Positions 24,848 to 34,567 of a DNA stretch of 64,000 bases are shown here, piece after piece. Source of the stretch: an uncultured Oscillospiraceae bacterium (GTDB taxonomy: Bacteria > Bacillota > Clostridia > Oscillospirales > Acutalibacteraceae); contig UQDO01000007.1 of assembly GCA_900539855.1 (NCBI GenBank), positions 1-64,000 on the forward strand. The letters run 5' to 3'. The position numbers and the translations under genes are program-made. Each line of letters begins with the position of its first letter. Within the stretch, counting starts at the first letter, position 1. Under the pieces are notes generated by a model. It did not search any database. It had not been told where the DNA came from and was given only the letters and a program-made list of their open reading frames with translations.

Positions 24848-24896
24848 AGTGTAGACTTGAAAACTTTTTGTTTTTTCATGTGTCTACTCTATGGGG
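24842..24896. repeat. 15-bp inverted repeat at small ORF
   Basis: CCCCATAGTGTAGAC (24842-24856) and GTCTACTCTATGGGG (24882-24896) match as an inverted pair at 14 of 15 positions, with a 25-nt A/T-rich centre. It lies between the PBP2 stop and the small ORF, so it could be a transcription terminator for PBP2 (but without a T-tract) or terminal repeats of a mobile element. Confidence 0.6.
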
Positions 24897-24952
24897 ATTA
24901 TATCAGATTTGAGGGGCAAAACTTTTTCGCATTTACCCCTTGACTTTTCAGT

Positions 24953-26950
24953 TTATTGGAGCAATGTATTCGGCATGGACTCGGTATATTTTTCGGTCGA
25001 GCCGAAGAAATACTCATCAAGTATCGCTTTTGCGACCGGTCCGGTCGAATAGCTCTTCTCGCCGTGCTCGACGACTATCGATATCGCTATTTCCGGATCA
25101 TCGTAAGGGGCGAATATTATAAGCACACTGTTGTCAAGCCCCGTGGTCTGCGCAGTACCGGTCTTGCCTCCGACCGCTATCGGGTAGTTTTCGAAATACG
25201 CCCTCGCGGTACCCTCCGACGTAACCGAAAGCATACCTTCCTTGACCGTGTTCATGACCGATTCCGAGGCGCCAACCTCGGCTACCACCTGCGGTTCGGT
25301 CTTGTAAACATCTTCGTTGGTGGTTGCCGATTTTACGCTGTTGAGCAGCGTCGCCTTAAGTCTTTTTCCACCGTTCGCTATTGTTGATGTATACACGGCA
25401 AGCTGGAGCGGAGTGAAAGAGTTGTCCGACTGACCTATCGCCGCCGAAAGCGTGAGTCCGGCGTACCACGGCTTACCTACCGACGCCGAATATTTTGGAC
25501 CGGCAAGTATACCCTTCGATTCGGTCGTTTCGATGCCGGTCAGCTCACCGAGACCGAAGTTCCTTGAATACTGGTTGAGCTTGGTTATTCCTACCTGTCT
25601 GCCGACATCAAAGAAGAAATAGTTGCATGACTGCGATATAGCCGAGATGACATTTACGTTTCCGTGATAATGCATACAGCTCGGCTGCGAATCTTCATAA
25701 AACGTATATTTCTTTTTGCAGAAAATCGTTGTATAGCGGTCTATTATGCTTTCCTGCAGACCTGCAACGGCAACAATCGGCTTGTACGCCGAGCCGGGCG
25801 GATAAAGTCCCCTGAACGCGCGGTCGTAAAGCGGCGTGTTTGGCGCCGAAGCTATTGACTGATAATCCGAATAGTAGGTATCAAGATCATATGACGGGTA
25901 GTTTGCCGAGGCAAGTATCTCACCGGTCTTGACCGACGAGACGACCACCGCACCGCCTGTGATATGCGAGCCCTTGCTGTTGAGCTCGTTTATATTGTTC
26001 GCAAGCGCGTCCTGCGCCACCTTCTGCAGCTTTTTATCAAGTCCTAAGAATACGGTATTGCCCTGTGACGGCTGCTCTGTGACCTCGGTATATACCACAT
26101 TGCCAGACTTGTCAAAGTAGTAGGTCAGCTTGCCGTCGGTGCCTCTTAAATAGTCCTCAAAAGCCTTTTCTATTCCGCTTTTTCCGACATAATCGCTGTA
26201 CCCGTATCCCTTGTCCTTCAGTGTCTGCCACTCGCTCTGATCTATCTTGCCTATTGAGCCTATCATATGCACGGCGAGGGTCGGGTCGGCATAGTCCCTG
26301 TAGGTCACGACCTCGATCTCGACACCTGCAAGATCACCGTATGACTCCGATATGGTCATCATTAGCTCAGCCGAAATATCCTCGGCAAAGGTGTAAGGGT
26401 AGGACACCGAAAAATCGGCGCGTTCCATTGAATAGCGCACGCCCATTACCGTTCGTTTATACCGGTCGGGACAGCTTTCAAGGGAATACCTCTTTATCAT
26501 TTCATTGTAGCAGTTTTCAGCCGTCGCATAGTCGTTGAGACCGAGCTTTGACAGCAGCTGCGACACTGCCGACGCGTCATCCGTAAAGGCATACGGTGCC
26601 GATGCTTCCATAGGAAGCTGATCGTTCCATTGCTGGCTGTATTTGTCCAGCAGTTCGCACATGGTTATTATTGTACTGTTATAATCCGCCTTTTTCATAT
26701 AGGCGCTGTTGAAAACTATATTGTAACCGTCGCGGTTGGTAACTATCGGACGCCCGTATCGGTCAACTATAACTCCGCGCGTGGCTTTGATATCGGTCGT
26801 GACCGATTTCAGCCCTGCATTCCTGCTTGCAAATTCATCGGCGGTGACCACCTGAAAGTCAGCCGATCGGAAGCCGAATATCAAAAAAACCGCAAGCAGC
26901 AGTGATATCATAACAATTATGCGCGGATTCTGCTTTTTCTTGACCCTCAT
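24953..26950 (-). CDS. mrdA: penicillin-binding protein 2 (class B transpeptidase, elongasome)
   Basis: This is the peptidoglycan transpeptidase of the rod-elongation machine. The 665-residue protein has a short basic cytoplasmic N-terminus, one membrane helix (about 9-26), a dimerisation domain, and the transpeptidase domain with SxxK as Ser387-Ala-Tyr-Lys390 (PPGSAYKP), SxN as SCN (ISQSCNYFFFD, near 440) and KTG near 595 (GGKTGTAQT). AAGGAGG lies 7 nt before the ATG. It is the last gene of mreB-mreC-mreD-mrdA, the conventional order, with 33 nt after mreD. Confidence 0.93.
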   Translation of the reverse strand: MRVKKKQNPRIIVMISLLLAVFLIFGFRSADFQVVTADEFASRNAGLKSVTTDIKATRGVIVDRYGRPIVTNRDGYNIVFNSAYMKKADYNSTIITMCELLDKYSQQWNDQLPMEASAPYAFTDDASAVSQLLSKLGLNDYATAENCYNEMIKRYSLESCPDRYKRTVMGVRYSMERADFSVSYPYTFAEDISAELMMTISESYGDLAGVEIEVVTYRDYADPTLAVHMIGSIGKIDQSEWQTLKDKGYGYSDYVGKSGIEKAFEDYLRGTDGKLTYYFDKSGNVVYTEVTEQPSQGNTVFLGLDKKLQKVAQDALANNINELNSKGSHITGGAVVVSSVKTGEILASANYPSYDLDTYYSDYQSIASAPNTPLYDRAFRGLYPPGSAYKPIVAVAGLQESIIDRYTTIFCKKKYTFYEDSQPSCMHYHGNVNVISAISQSCNYFFFDVGRQVGITKLNQYSRNFGLGELTGIETTESKGILAGPKYSASVGKPWYAGLTLSAAIGQSDNSFTPLQLAVYTSTIANGGKRLKATLLNSVKSATTNEDVYKTEPQVVAEVGASESVMNTVKEGMLSVTSEGTARAYFENYPIAVGGKTGTAQTTGLDNSVLIIFAPYDDPEIAISIVVEHGEKSYSTGPVAKAILDEYFFGSTEKYTESMPNTLLQ

Positions 26951-26983
26951 ACGGTCACCTCCTTTTCATAGATTACATATTTA

Positions 26984-27505
26984 TCAGAATTTACGCCTTA
27001 TATCAGGCAGTCTGCCGAATATCGGCGCAACTATAAAGTACATCACGATGCCGCAGGCAGCGGTAAACGCCGCGGACGGCAGAGTATAGTTCATAAGTAT
27101 ATATCCCGGTACCGGATCGACAAATGCATAAAGCAGCATCCATTTTGCAAAGAAATATGCAAATGCAACGGCCAAATTAAGAACGCATGCGGCGGCTATA
27201 TTGCGGTTGAAAAGACGATCCATCAAAGCGCCGCACACAAAGCCGCAGACGGTCAGCGCCACAACGTTGTAGTACGAAGTCGACGAATACACATCAAGCA
27301 GTATCCCCGAGCCGAACCCGAAAATAGCGCCCGGCAGCCAGCCGAAATAAAAGCCTGCATAAATGCTTGCCGGTATTATAAGCACTGCGGACGCGGTGGA
27401 AATTTTCAGCGGCAGCAGCCCTGTTGACTGCAAAAGTATTATGATAAGGCAGACGACCGCGTAGACCGAATGAAAAACTATCTTTTTAATTCTCAGTGCA
27501 GTCAT
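26984..27505 (-). CDS. mreD: rod-shape determining protein MreD
   Basis: This is the integral membrane partner of MreC in the elongasome. The 173-residue protein has about five hydrophobic helices (SVYAVVCLIIILLQSTGLLPL, ILIIPASIYAGFYFGWLPG, and others) and the MreD-like FGFGSGILLDVYSS motif. Its ATG overlaps the mreC stop by 4 nt. Confidence 0.88.
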   Translation of the reverse strand: MTALRIKKIVFHSVYAVVCLIIILLQSTGLLPLKISTASAVLIIPASIYAGFYFGWLPGAIFGFGSGILLDVYSSTSYYNVVALTVCGFVCGALMDRLFNRNIAAACVLNLAVAFAYFFAKWMLLYAFVDPVPGYILMNYTLPSAAFTAACGIVMYFIVAPIFGRLPDIRRKF

Positions 27506-28365
27506 TTTGCGCCCTCCGGCTCCGCGATTATTCCCTGACCGGAGTAATATGTTATTATCATTACCTTTTTAAGCGTTGAAAAATCATCTGCCGGTTCCAG
27601 AACAGCGTAAAGCGAGGTATCCTTACTCTGCTGCTTTATGTCGCCCACATTTCCGACCACCAATCCTGCCGGGAAAATACTGCCGCCAGCCGTCACGACC
27701 GTATCGCCTATTGATACCGAGCAATCGCGCTGGAGATTGTAAAAATAGCATTTATTGTCTTTAGCAAGATCCGCTCTGCCTGATATCACGCCGTCGTCGG
27801 CAGTCCGGCTGTCCCTGCCGCCTGCCTTTAATTTCGGACTGAGTATCGTGGTGACCTTGGAATAGGTCGGTGCAACCTCGCTGATGTATCCTACGAGACC
27901 GAGCGGCGTTATGACAGGATCGTGCAGCGCCACGCCGTCAAGCAGTCCTGCATCAATGGTAAATCCGCCGTACGGATCGGTATTGTCCCTCGCACTGACG
28001 TTTGCCGGCTGGAACAGCATATCCGGATTTTTTTCCTTTATACCTAAAAACTGCTCATAGTATTCATTCTGAATCTCGGTCTGCTCAAACTGCGACAGTT
28101 TTTCGGTCAGTCTTGCGTTTTCCTCGCGCAGCTTTTCGTTTTCATCCATAATATCCCGGTTGCCGGATACTGATTTATTAAAGCTGTCTATCTTAGCCGA
28201 AATCCCTGAAAAGAAGCTTTGCACCGGTGTTGTCAGTGAGCCTATAAGGCTGCTTATCGGTGAGGACACACTGCTGAACACCGCTACAACGGTTGAAATC
28301 ACTATTACAGCCGCCATGACTGCCACAAATATTTTAAAGCTCCTGCTCCTTAAAAAGAACCGCAC
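27502..28365 (-). CDS. mreC: rod-shape determining protein MreC
   Basis: This is a scaffold outside the membrane that activates PBP2. The 287-residue protein has an N-terminal helix (about 10-30), a coiled coil (about 65-105, ENEKLREENARLTEKLSQFE) and two beta-barrel domains (VITPLGLVGYISEV, GDTVVTAGGSIFPAGLVVGNV). The length fits the family. Confidence 0.92.
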   Translation of the reverse strand: MRFFLRSRSFKIFVAVMAAVIVISTVVAVFSSVSSPISSLIGSLTTPVQSFFSGISAKIDSFNKSVSGNRDIMDENEKLREENARLTEKLSQFEQTEIQNEYYEQFLGIKEKNPDMLFQPANVSARDNTDPYGGFTIDAGLLDGVALHDPVITPLGLVGYISEVAPTYSKVTTILSPKLKAGGRDSRTADDGVISGRADLAKDNKCYFYNLQRDCSVSIGDTVVTAGGSIFPAGLVVGNVGDIKQQSKDTSLYAVLEPADDFSTLKKVMIITYYSGQGIIAEPEGAK

Positions 28366-28398
28366 GGTCCATCACCTCCATTATCAAAATAGGACACC

Positions 28399-29418
28399 TT
28401 ATCTGTATCTCTTTCCGCGTTTGAACACATATGTGTCAAATGTCAGATTTGTTTCTATCCTTTTGCCGAGACCCAATGCCACACAGTCAAGCGGATCCGG
28501 TGCAACGCGGACGCTCATGCCCGTCTCGGCGGTTATAAGTTTGTCTATGTTACGCAGCCTTGCGCCGCCGCCGGTAAGCACTATCCCCTTGTCGATTATA
28601 TCGGCAGCAAGCTCGGGCGGCGTTTTTTCGAAGGTCGTGCGTATGGCATCAACCACCTGATATATCTGGTCCGCCAGTGCTTCCCTGACATCCGCTGCGG
28701 TGATCTCGATGTTTTTAGGCAAACCGTCTACAAGGTTTCTGCCCTTGACCTCCATCATACCCTCGCCCTCGTATTCCATGGCGGAGCCAAGGGATATTTT
28801 GATCTGTTCGGCGGTCCTGTCGCCTATAAGAAGATTATGCTTTTTCCTTACAAAATTCACGATCGCCTCGTCAAAGCTGTCTCCGGCAGTCTTGGTTGAC
28901 TGTGCGGTAACTATATCGCCGAGAGCAATGACCGCGATCTCGGTAGTACCGCCGCCGATATCGACCACCATGCTGCCGGACGACGCGTCAACATCAAGTC
29001 CGGCTCCTATAGCCGCGGCAAGCGGAACCTCAACAAGATCGACCTCGTATGCTCCCGCATGGCTTGCGGCATCAAAAATAGCGCGGCTTTCAACCTCGGT
29101 AACTCCCGACGGTATGCAGAGCATAACGCGCGAGCGTGAAAAGATCGAACCTCTCAGCGCCGATTTTATGAATTTTTTAAGCATGGCCTCGGTAACGTCG
29201 AAGTCAGCAATAACTCCGCCCTTTATAGGCTTGACGGCAACTATTGATCCGGGGGTTCTGCCTATCATTTCCTTGGCGTCCGAGCCGACGGCACAGACCG
29301 CGTCGCTGCGCACATCATATGCGACGACCGACGGTTCGCGCATAACAATACCCTTACCCTTAATGCCGACTATAGTATTATCTGTACCGAGATCGATGAA
29401 AATATCTCTTGTAAACAT
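28399..29418 (-). CDS. mreB: rod-shape determining protein MreB/Mbl
   Basis: This is the bacterial actin homologue that guides sidewall synthesis. The 339-residue protein has the actin-fold nucleotide loops IDLGTDNTIV (phosphate 1), MVVDIGGGTTEIAVI (phosphate 2) and IVLTGGGARLRNID (adenosine). It lies 33 nt before mreC. Whether it is the mreB or mbl paralogue cannot be told from the sequence. Confidence 0.95.
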   Translation of the reverse strand: MFTRDIFIDLGTDNTIVGIKGKGIVMREPSVVAYDVRSDAVCAVGSDAKEMIGRTPGSIVAVKPIKGGVIADFDVTEAMLKKFIKSALRGSIFSRSRVMLCIPSGVTEVESRAIFDAASHAGAYEVDLVEVPLAAAIGAGLDVDASSGSMVVDIGGGTTEIAVIALGDIVTAQSTKTAGDSFDEAIVNFVRKKHNLLIGDRTAEQIKISLGSAMEYEGEGMMEVKGRNLVDGLPKNIEITAADVREALADQIYQVVDAIRTTFEKTPPELAADIIDKGIVLTGGGARLRNIDKLITAETGMSVRVAPDPLDCVALGLGKRIETNLTFDTYVFKRGKRYR

Positions 29419-29485
29419 AATTTCCTCCTGTCATCCGGATAGCTGCCGCATATAAGCTTATTTTTGACTGCAAAAATTCTATTTT

Positions 29486-29514
29486 ATTATATAACATTAA
29501 GCTATAGCCTGCAA
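29486..29514 (-). promoter_or_regulatory. promoter of mre operon
   Basis: Minus-strand TTGCAG (29514-29509), 17-bp spacer, TATAAT (29491-29486), 68 nt before the mreB ATG. Confidence 0.8.
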
Positions 29515-29539
29515 GGGCTTTGAAATAAATTTACAAAAT

Positions 29540-29573
29540 AAAAATATCCTCCGCACCAAACGGTACGGAGGAT
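29540..29573 (-). terminator. terminator of ribosomal cluster after rplQ
   Basis: On the minus strand ATCCTCCGTACC pairs with GGTGCGGAGGAT (one G-U pair) around GTTT, followed by ATTTTTATTTT. It separates the ribosomal cluster from the mre promoter. Confidence 0.85.
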
Positions 29574-29588
29574 GCAAAATAGCTTTAC

Positions 29589-29933
29589 TTACTTTACGAG
29601 CTCGATTATCGCCATCTCGGCTGCGTCGCCGCGGCGAGGACCGGTCTTTGTGATACGGCAGTATCCGCCGTTCTTGTCAGCATAGGACGGTGCTATCTCA
29701 TCATACAGCTTTTTAACAACTGATTCCTTGGTGATGAAGGCTAACGCCTGTCTTTTGCTTGCAAGGCTGTTGTCCTTTGCGAGCGTAATGTATTTCTCGG
29801 CCATAGCGCTGACTTCCTTGGCTCTGTAAACGGTGGTCTCGATCTTTCCGTTCTCGAGCAGGAAGGTTACCATTGCTCTGAGCATAGCGATTCTGTGATC
29901 GCTGGTTCTACCGAGTTTTCTGGTTCCGGGCAT
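29589..29933 (-). CDS. rplQ: 50S ribosomal protein L17
   Basis: Large-subunit protein of 114 residues beginning [20 protein letters not shown] and containing the [18 protein letters not shown] helix, as in short Firmicutes L17. Last gene of the alpha operon, 26 nt after rpoA. Confidence 0.95.
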   Translation of the reverse strand: MPGTRKLGRTSDHRIAMLRAMVTFLLENGKIETTVYRAKEVSAMAEKYITLAKDNSLASKRQALAFITKESVVKKLYDEIAPSYADKNGGYCRITKTGPRRGDAAEMAIIELVK

Positions 29934-29959
29934 TTAACTCACTCCTTTGAGAAAGCGTT

Positions 29960-30907
29960 TTATTCGTCGTCGTTTGACAGGCTGAAGCCGAGCGAATGTA
30001 ATTTTGCAACGACTTCCTCAAGCGACTTGCGTCCGAGGTTCCTTACCTTCATCATATCCTCTTCGGTTTTGCTGATAAGGTCCTCAACGGTATTGATGTT
30101 TGCGCGCTTCAGACAGTTGAAGCTGCGAACTGAGAGATCAAGTTCTTCAATGGTCATCTCAAGGATCTTGTCCTTTCCGTCTCCGGCTTTTTCGACCATT
30201 ATTTCGCTGCTGGAGGCGTCCTCTGACAGATCAATGAACAGTTTGAGATGTTCAGTGAGGATCTTGGCGGACCATGAGACCGCTTCCTTAGCGGTTATGG
30301 TACCATTGGTCCAGACCTCAAGTGTCAGGCGGTCAAAATCGGTCTGCTGACCTACACGCGTATTGTCTACGCTGTACTTTGCCTTTAACACAGGGGTATA
30401 GATCGAGTCAACGGGTATGACACCTATCGGTGTATGATCCGTTTTGTTTCTTTCAGCCGGAACATAGCCTCTGCCCTTATCGATGGTTATTTCCATGATG
30501 AGCTTGCCCCCCTGATCAAGGGTAGCAATGTGCATATCCGGATTGAGTATCTCAACTTCACTGTCAGCCTTTATCGATGCGCCGGTGACCTCGCAGGGAC
30601 CCTCAGCCTCGATGTAGACGGTCTTGACACTGTCGGAATGAAGTTTCGCGGTAAGCCCCTTGATGTTGAGGATTATCTCGGTAACGTCCTCCTTGACGTT
30701 CGGGATAGTGGAGAACTCATGCTGCACACCGTCGATCTTGACCGACGTAACAGCAACACCCTGAAGCGACGAGAGCAGCACTCTGCGAAGGCTGTTGCCT
30801 ATCGTTGTGCCGTATCCGCTCTCAAGCGGCTCAAGTGTGAACTTACCGTATCTGCCATCCGGCGTCATATCCAGTGTTTCAATTCTGGGCTTTTCTATTT
30901 CGATCAT
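29960..30907 (-). CDS. rpoA: RNA polymerase alpha subunit
   Basis: Assembles the polymerase core and contacts promoter UP elements and activators. The 315-residue protein starts [10 protein letters not shown]; the dimerisation domain has [20 protein letters not shown] and the C-terminal domain (about 245-310) has [19 protein letters not shown] and [15 protein letters not shown] 30907 has GGAG 6 nt upstream. Confidence 0.97.
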   Translation of the reverse strand: MIEIEKPRIETLDMTPDGRYGKFTLEPLESGYGTTIGNSLRRVLLSSLQGVAVTSVKIDGVQHEFSTIPNVKEDVTEIILNIKGLTAKLHSDSVKTVYIEAEGPCEVTGASIKADSEVEILNPDMHIATLDQGGKLIMEITIDKGRGYVPAERNKTDHTPIGVIPVDSIYTPVLKAKYSVDNTRVGQQTDFDRLTLEVWTNGTITAKEAVSWSAKILTEHLKLFIDLSEDASSSEIMVEKAGDGKDKILEMTIEELDLSVRSFNCLKRANINTVEDLISKTEEDMMKVRNLGRKSLEEVVAKLHSLGFSLSNDDE

Positions 30908-31062
30908 AAAAGCTCCATTTCTCCGCACTAATGAGTGGTATGGTTTAAAACCCGGCGGTCTGTGCGGAAATCCGCTCGGGAGTCATCACAGCCGTTACAA
31001 AAAACACACCCAAATATGCAGGACAAGAGGCGAACTGCTTCCTGTCCGCATTCCCCGGTGAA

Positions 31063-31689
31063 TTATTTTGAATAGAACTCGACGATGAGCTGCTCTTCGA
31101 TCGGAGCGTCAATAGCGTCACGCTCGGGCAGATTGACAACGGAAACGGTAAATGCGTCTCTGTTGACATTGAGCCACTGCGGAGCAGGACGTCCGGCATT
31201 AGCCTCCATAACAGCCTTTATCTTCTCGCTTGAACGGCTTCCCTCTGCTACGGAGATAACATCTCCTGCCTTGAGAAGGTATGATGCGACATCTACTCTT
31301 ATGCCGTTAACGGTGAAATGACCGTGACCGACAAGCTGTCTTGCTTCTGCACGCGAAGATGCAAAGCCGGCTCTGTAAACAACGTTATCAAGTCTGCTCT
31401 CGAGAATTCTGAGCAGGTTTTCACCTGTAACGCCGACCTTGCGCTCAGCCATCTCAAAATAATGATGGAACTGAACCTCGTTGACGCCGTAGTAACGTCT
31501 TGCTCTCTGCTTTGCGCGGAGCTGCATTCCGTATTCGGAAGTCTTTTTGCGTCCCTGTCCGTGCTGGCCGGGTGCATAAGCTCTGCGGCCTACGGAGCAC
31601 TTTTCTGAGTAGCAGCGTTCGCCCTTGAGGAACAGTTTCTGACCCTCGCGGCGACACAGTCTGCATACCGGACCGGTATATCTAGCCAT
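31063..31689 (-). CDS. rpsD: 30S ribosomal protein S4
   Basis: Small-subunit assembly and decoding-fidelity protein of 208 residues, also often a translational repressor of its operon. It retains the zinc-type N-terminus (CRLC at 9-12, then C26 and C31) and the S4 RNA-binding domain ([20 protein letters not shown]). A 155-nt gap follows before rpoA, longer than others in the cluster, which could hold a promoter or regulatory site. Confidence 0.97.
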   Translation of the reverse strand: MARYTGPVCRLCRREGQKLFLKGERCYSEKCSVGRRAYAPGQHGQGRKKTSEYGMQLRAKQRARRYYGVNEVQFHHYFEMAERKVGVTGENLLRILESRLDNVVYRAGFASSRAEARQLVGHGHFTVNGIRVDVASYLLKAGDVISVAEGSRSSEKIKAVMEANAGRPAPQWLNVNRDAFTVSVVNLPERDAIDAPIEEQLIVEFYSK

Positions 31690-31708
31690 CTGTTACACCT
31701 CCATGTAA

Positions 31709-32104
31709 TTAGACACGTCTTCTCTTAGGAGGACGGCAGCCATTGTGCGGAATAGGAGTAACGTCTTTGATAAGACTTACTTCCAGACCGGCGGACTGAA
31801 GTGCGCGGATAGCGGCTTCACGTCCGGCTCCCGGACCCTTGACGTAAACTTCAACTGACTTCAAGCCATGTTCCATGGCTGCCTTTGCGGCGGTCTCCGC
31901 TGCGCTCTGAGCAGCAAACGGAGTCGATTTTCTCGATCCGCGGAATCCGAGCTCACCGGCAGATGCCCATGAAAGAGCATTTCCCTGAGTATCGGTTATG
32001 GTGACTATCGTGTTGTTGAAGGTCGACTGAATATGGGCAGCGCCACGCTCAATGTTCTTTTTCTCGCGGCGTCTGCGGGTTGCTGTTGCTTTGGTTGTAG
32101 CCAT
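31709..32104 (-). CDS. rpsK: 30S ribosomal protein S11
   Basis: Platform protein of 131 residues with [20 protein letters not shown] and the C-terminal [18 protein letters not shown], the standard ending. Confidence 0.97.
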   Translation of the reverse strand: MATTKATATRRRREKKNIERGAAHIQSTFNNTIVTITDTQGNALSWASAGELGFRGSRKSTPFAAQSAAETAAKAAMEHGLKSVEVYVKGPGAGREAAIRALQSAGLEVSLIKDVTPIPHNGCRPPKRRRV

Positions 32105-32121
32105 ATTTTACTTCCCTCCGC

Positions 32122-32490
32122 TTACTTCTTCTTGTTAGCGATTGTCTTCTTGGGTCCCTTGCGGGTACGCGCGTTTGTCTTTGAACGCTGTCCTCTTACA
32201 GGGAGGCCCTTCTTGTGACGTGAACCGCGGTAGCTGCCGATCTCGACAAGTCTCTTGATATCAAAGGCTATTGCACGACGGCGGTCACCTTCGACCTGGA
32301 GATTGTGGTCGATGTATTCACGCAGTTTGGAAATATCGTCTTCAGTAAGATCCTTTACACGGGTGTCCGGATTGATACCGGTTGCGGCAAGGATCTGCTT
32401 GGATGTTGTAAGACCGATACCGAAGATATAAGTGAGTCCTATCTCAACTCGCTTGCTGTTCGGAAGGTCAACACCGGCTATACGCGCCAT
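32122..32490 (-). CDS. rpsM: 30S ribosomal protein S13
   Basis: Head protein of 122 residues starting [21 protein letters not shown], with the helix-two-turn-helix and a basic tail ([17 protein letters not shown]) reaching the P-site tRNA. Confidence 0.97.
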   Translation of the reverse strand: MARIAGVDLPNSKRVEIGLTYIFGIGLTTSKQILAATGINPDTRVKDLTEDDISKLREYIDHNLQVEGDRRRAIAFDIKRLVEIGSYRGSRHKKGLPVRGQRSKTNARTRKGPKKTIANKKK

Positions 32491-32526
32491 TTATCAATGC
32501 ACCTCTCATTCATTGGGTAGCGCAGG

Positions 32527-32640
32527 TCAACCCTGGCGCTGCTTGTGCTTGGGATTTTCACAGATGACCATGACTTTTCCCTTGCGCTTGATTATCTTGC
32601 ATTTGTCGCAAATTTTCTTGACAGAAGGTCTGACTTTCAT
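32527..32640 (-). CDS. rpmJ: 50S ribosomal protein L36
   Basis: A 37-codon gene starting [15 protein letters not shown], of normal L36 length. The zinc ligands Cys11, Cys14, Cys27 and His32 are present. It lies between infA and rpsM as in other Firmicutes, with GGAGG before the ATG. Confidence 0.96.
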   Translation of the reverse strand: MKVRPSVKKICDKCKIIKRKGKVMVICENPKHKQRQG

Positions 32641-32669
32641 CTTTTGTTACCTCCAATTCGTTACCCGGC

Positions 32670-32888
32670 TTACTTGGAGCGCCAGGTAATTCGTCCTCTT
32701 GTAAGGTCGTAGGGCGACATTTCAACCGTGACCTTGTCACCGGGCAGTATGCGGATGAAGTTCATACGCAGCTTGCCTGAAATGTGAGCAAGTATCACAT
32801 GTCCTCCCTGTATCTCGACCTTAAACATCGCGTTGGGCATAGCCTCAACTACGACGCCTTCCAGTTCTATCATATCCTCTTTGGACAT
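32670..32888 (-). CDS. infA: translation initiation factor IF-1
   Basis: Occupies the ribosomal A site during initiation. The 72-residue OB-fold protein has [35 protein letters not shown] sequence in the expected order and ends [15 protein letters not shown]. Confidence 0.97.
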   Translation of the reverse strand: MSKEDMIELEGVVVEAMPNAMFKVEIQGGHVILAHISGKLRMNFIRILPGDKVTVEMSPYDLTRGRITWRSK

Positions 32889-32907
32889 TCAAATCTCTCC
32901 CCTTGAC

Positions 32908-33153
32908 TTAAAGTTCTCGCCTTATATCACGCAAAGCATGCTTCAGCGATCTGTTGGTTTTCATCATTTCTTCGGTAAGACAGACCGTAGTCGGAAAAAT
33001 GTGTTTGATGTTTTTTCTTTTGGGACGCTCAAGTGGGCGTTCCTTTCCGTCAGACAGAAGGACAAAGTCCTCATCCGCTGACAGCACCACCATATATTTT
33101 CCCTTGTCTCTGCCTGCACCGGAGCAGACAACGGTACCTCTTTCGGGCGGCAT
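32908..33153 (-). CDS. KOW-domain RNA-binding protein (L14e-like)
   Basis: A small basic protein of 81 residues with an N-terminal KOW motif (ERGTVVCSGAGRDKGKYMVV) related to eukaryotic/archaeal ribosomal L14e. It occupies the place between map and infA where such genes are common in Clostridia; its role in the ribosome is unproven. ATG 33153 has GGAGG 7 nt upstream; the ATG at 33177 lies within map. Confidence 0.85.
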   Translation of the reverse strand: MPPERGTVVCSGAGRDKGKYMVVLSADEDFVLLSDGKERPLERPKRKNIKHIFPTTVCLTEEMMKTNRSLKHALRDIRREL

Positions 33154-33169
33154 ACACTTACCTCCATTA

Positions 33170-33919
33170 TCATGCAATAGTCATGATCCGGGGTCCATCA
33201 GCCGTTATGGCAATGGTATGCTCAAAATGAGCTGAAAGTGAACCGTCTTTAGTCAGTACAGTCCAACCGTCCGGCATAACCTTAACATCATATGAACCGG
33301 CGTTTACCATCGGCTCTATTGCTATTGTCATACCGGGGACGAGACGAACTCCCCTTCCGGATACTCCAAAATTGGGTACTTCCGGGGCTTCATGCAGACT
33401 CGTACCTACTCCGTGACCTACATAATCACGCACCACAGAGTAGCCGCGAGACTCGACATACTTCTGCACCGCAGCGGATATATCGCCGACTCTGCCGCCT
33501 GGACAGGCGTGCTTGATGCCCTCGTAAAGGCTCTCGCGCGTTGTGTCCATCAGCCGCTTTGCCTCATCGGATACGTCTCCGCAGGCAAAAGTCGCAGCAT
33601 TGTCACCGTTAAATCCCTCGTATTCCGCTCCAAGATCGACGCTTACGATATCGCCGCTTTTAAGGACGCGGTCTTTTGCAGGAATGCCGTGAATAACCTC
33701 GTTGTTAACAGATATACATGCGGTCGCCGGATAGCCGTAAAGTCCTTTAAAGTTTGGCTTCGCACCCTTGCTCAAAATGAACTTTTCAGCTATCTGGTCA
33801 AGCTCCCAGGTGGAAACACCCGGTTCGACCGCCGAACCTACGAGTTTGAGTGCCTGGGCTGAAATAACGCAGGCCTCTTTCATTATGCCAAGTTCCCTGG
33901 CTGTCTTGAGCACTATCAT
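33170..33919 (-). CDS. map: methionine aminopeptidase type I
   Basis: Removes N-terminal methionine from new proteins. The 249-residue pita-bread fold has the metal ligands in VSVDLGAEYEGFNGD, HGVGTSLHEAP and IEPMV, and a C-terminal Glu in HFEHTIAI. The ATG at 33919 is 1 nt after the adk stop, so translation is coupled. The longer open frame to 34081 lies in adk and is not supported. Confidence 0.95.
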   Translation of the reverse strand: MIVLKTARELGIMKEACVISAQALKLVGSAVEPGVSTWELDQIAEKFILSKGAKPNFKGLYGYPATACISVNNEVIHGIPAKDRVLKSGDIVSVDLGAEYEGFNGDNAATFACGDVSDEAKRLMDTTRESLYEGIKHACPGGRVGDISAAVQKYVESRGYSVVRDYVGHGVGTSLHEAPEVPNFGVSGRGVRLVPGMTIAIEPMVNAGSYDVKVMPDGWTVLTKDGSLSAHFEHTIAITADGPRIMTIA

Positions 33920-33920
33920 G

Positions 33921-34553
33921 TCAGATACCAAGAGCCTCGAAAACAAGGCGAGTCGTGTCCTCAACCTTTTCCTGACCCTTAACCGATTTAAGCTTACCTG
34001 CCTTGCGGTAGTAATCCTTGAGCGGCTCGGTCTGTTCATGATAAACAGCCAGTCTTTCAAGAACGGTCTCGGGTGAATCATCTTTGCGCTGTATCAGTTC
34101 CGTACCGCACTGATTGCAAATGCCGTCTTTGGAGGGCTTCTTGTAATCGGTGTGATAGCTTGAACCGCAGTTTGGGCAGACGCGGCGTCCGCCGAGTCTC
34201 GCAGCTATCGCTTCGTCACTGACATCGATGTCAAGCACACAGTCGATATCGACTCCGAGCTTATCCAGTGCCTCTGCCTGAGGTATGGTTCTCGGAAAGC
34301 CGTCAAGGATAAATCCGTTTTTGCAATCGTCCATTTTAAGACGATCCTTTATTATCCCGATGACGACATCGTCGGAAACGAGCTTGCCTGCCTCGACGGC
34401 AGCCTTGGCTTTGAGGCCCATTTCGGTGCCGTTCTTCATTGCCTCGCGGATGATATTTCCGGTTGAGATGGTGGGTATCGCAAGGCGTGAGCATATAAGC
34501 TCAGCCTGCGTACCTTTACCGGCGCCGGGGGCGCCGAGGAGTATTAATTTCAT
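33921..34553 (-). CDS. adk: adenylate kinase
   Basis: Interconverts ATP+AMP and 2 ADP. The 210-residue protein has the P-loop GAPGAGKGT (residues 7-15), FILDGFPRT for AMP binding, and a zinc-type LID with CPNC and CNQC pairs, typical of Gram-positive adenylate kinases. It lies 14 nt after secY. Confidence 0.97.
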   Translation of the reverse strand: MKLILLGAPGAGKGTQAELICSRLAIPTISTGNIIREAMKNGTEMGLKAKAAVEAGKLVSDDVVIGIIKDRLKMDDCKNGFILDGFPRTIPQAEALDKLGVDIDCVLDIDVSDEAIAARLGGRRVCPNCGSSYHTDYKKPSKDGICNQCGTELIQRKDDSPETVLERLAVYHEQTEPLKDYYRKAGKLKSVKGQEKVEDTTRLVFEALGI

Positions 34554-34567
34554 AAATGCCCTCCCGA

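Noticed and set aside
33920..34081. Extended map start at 34081
   Set aside because: It lies in adk in another frame and adds a basic stretch unlike methionine aminopeptidase; ATG 33919 follows the adk stop directly.
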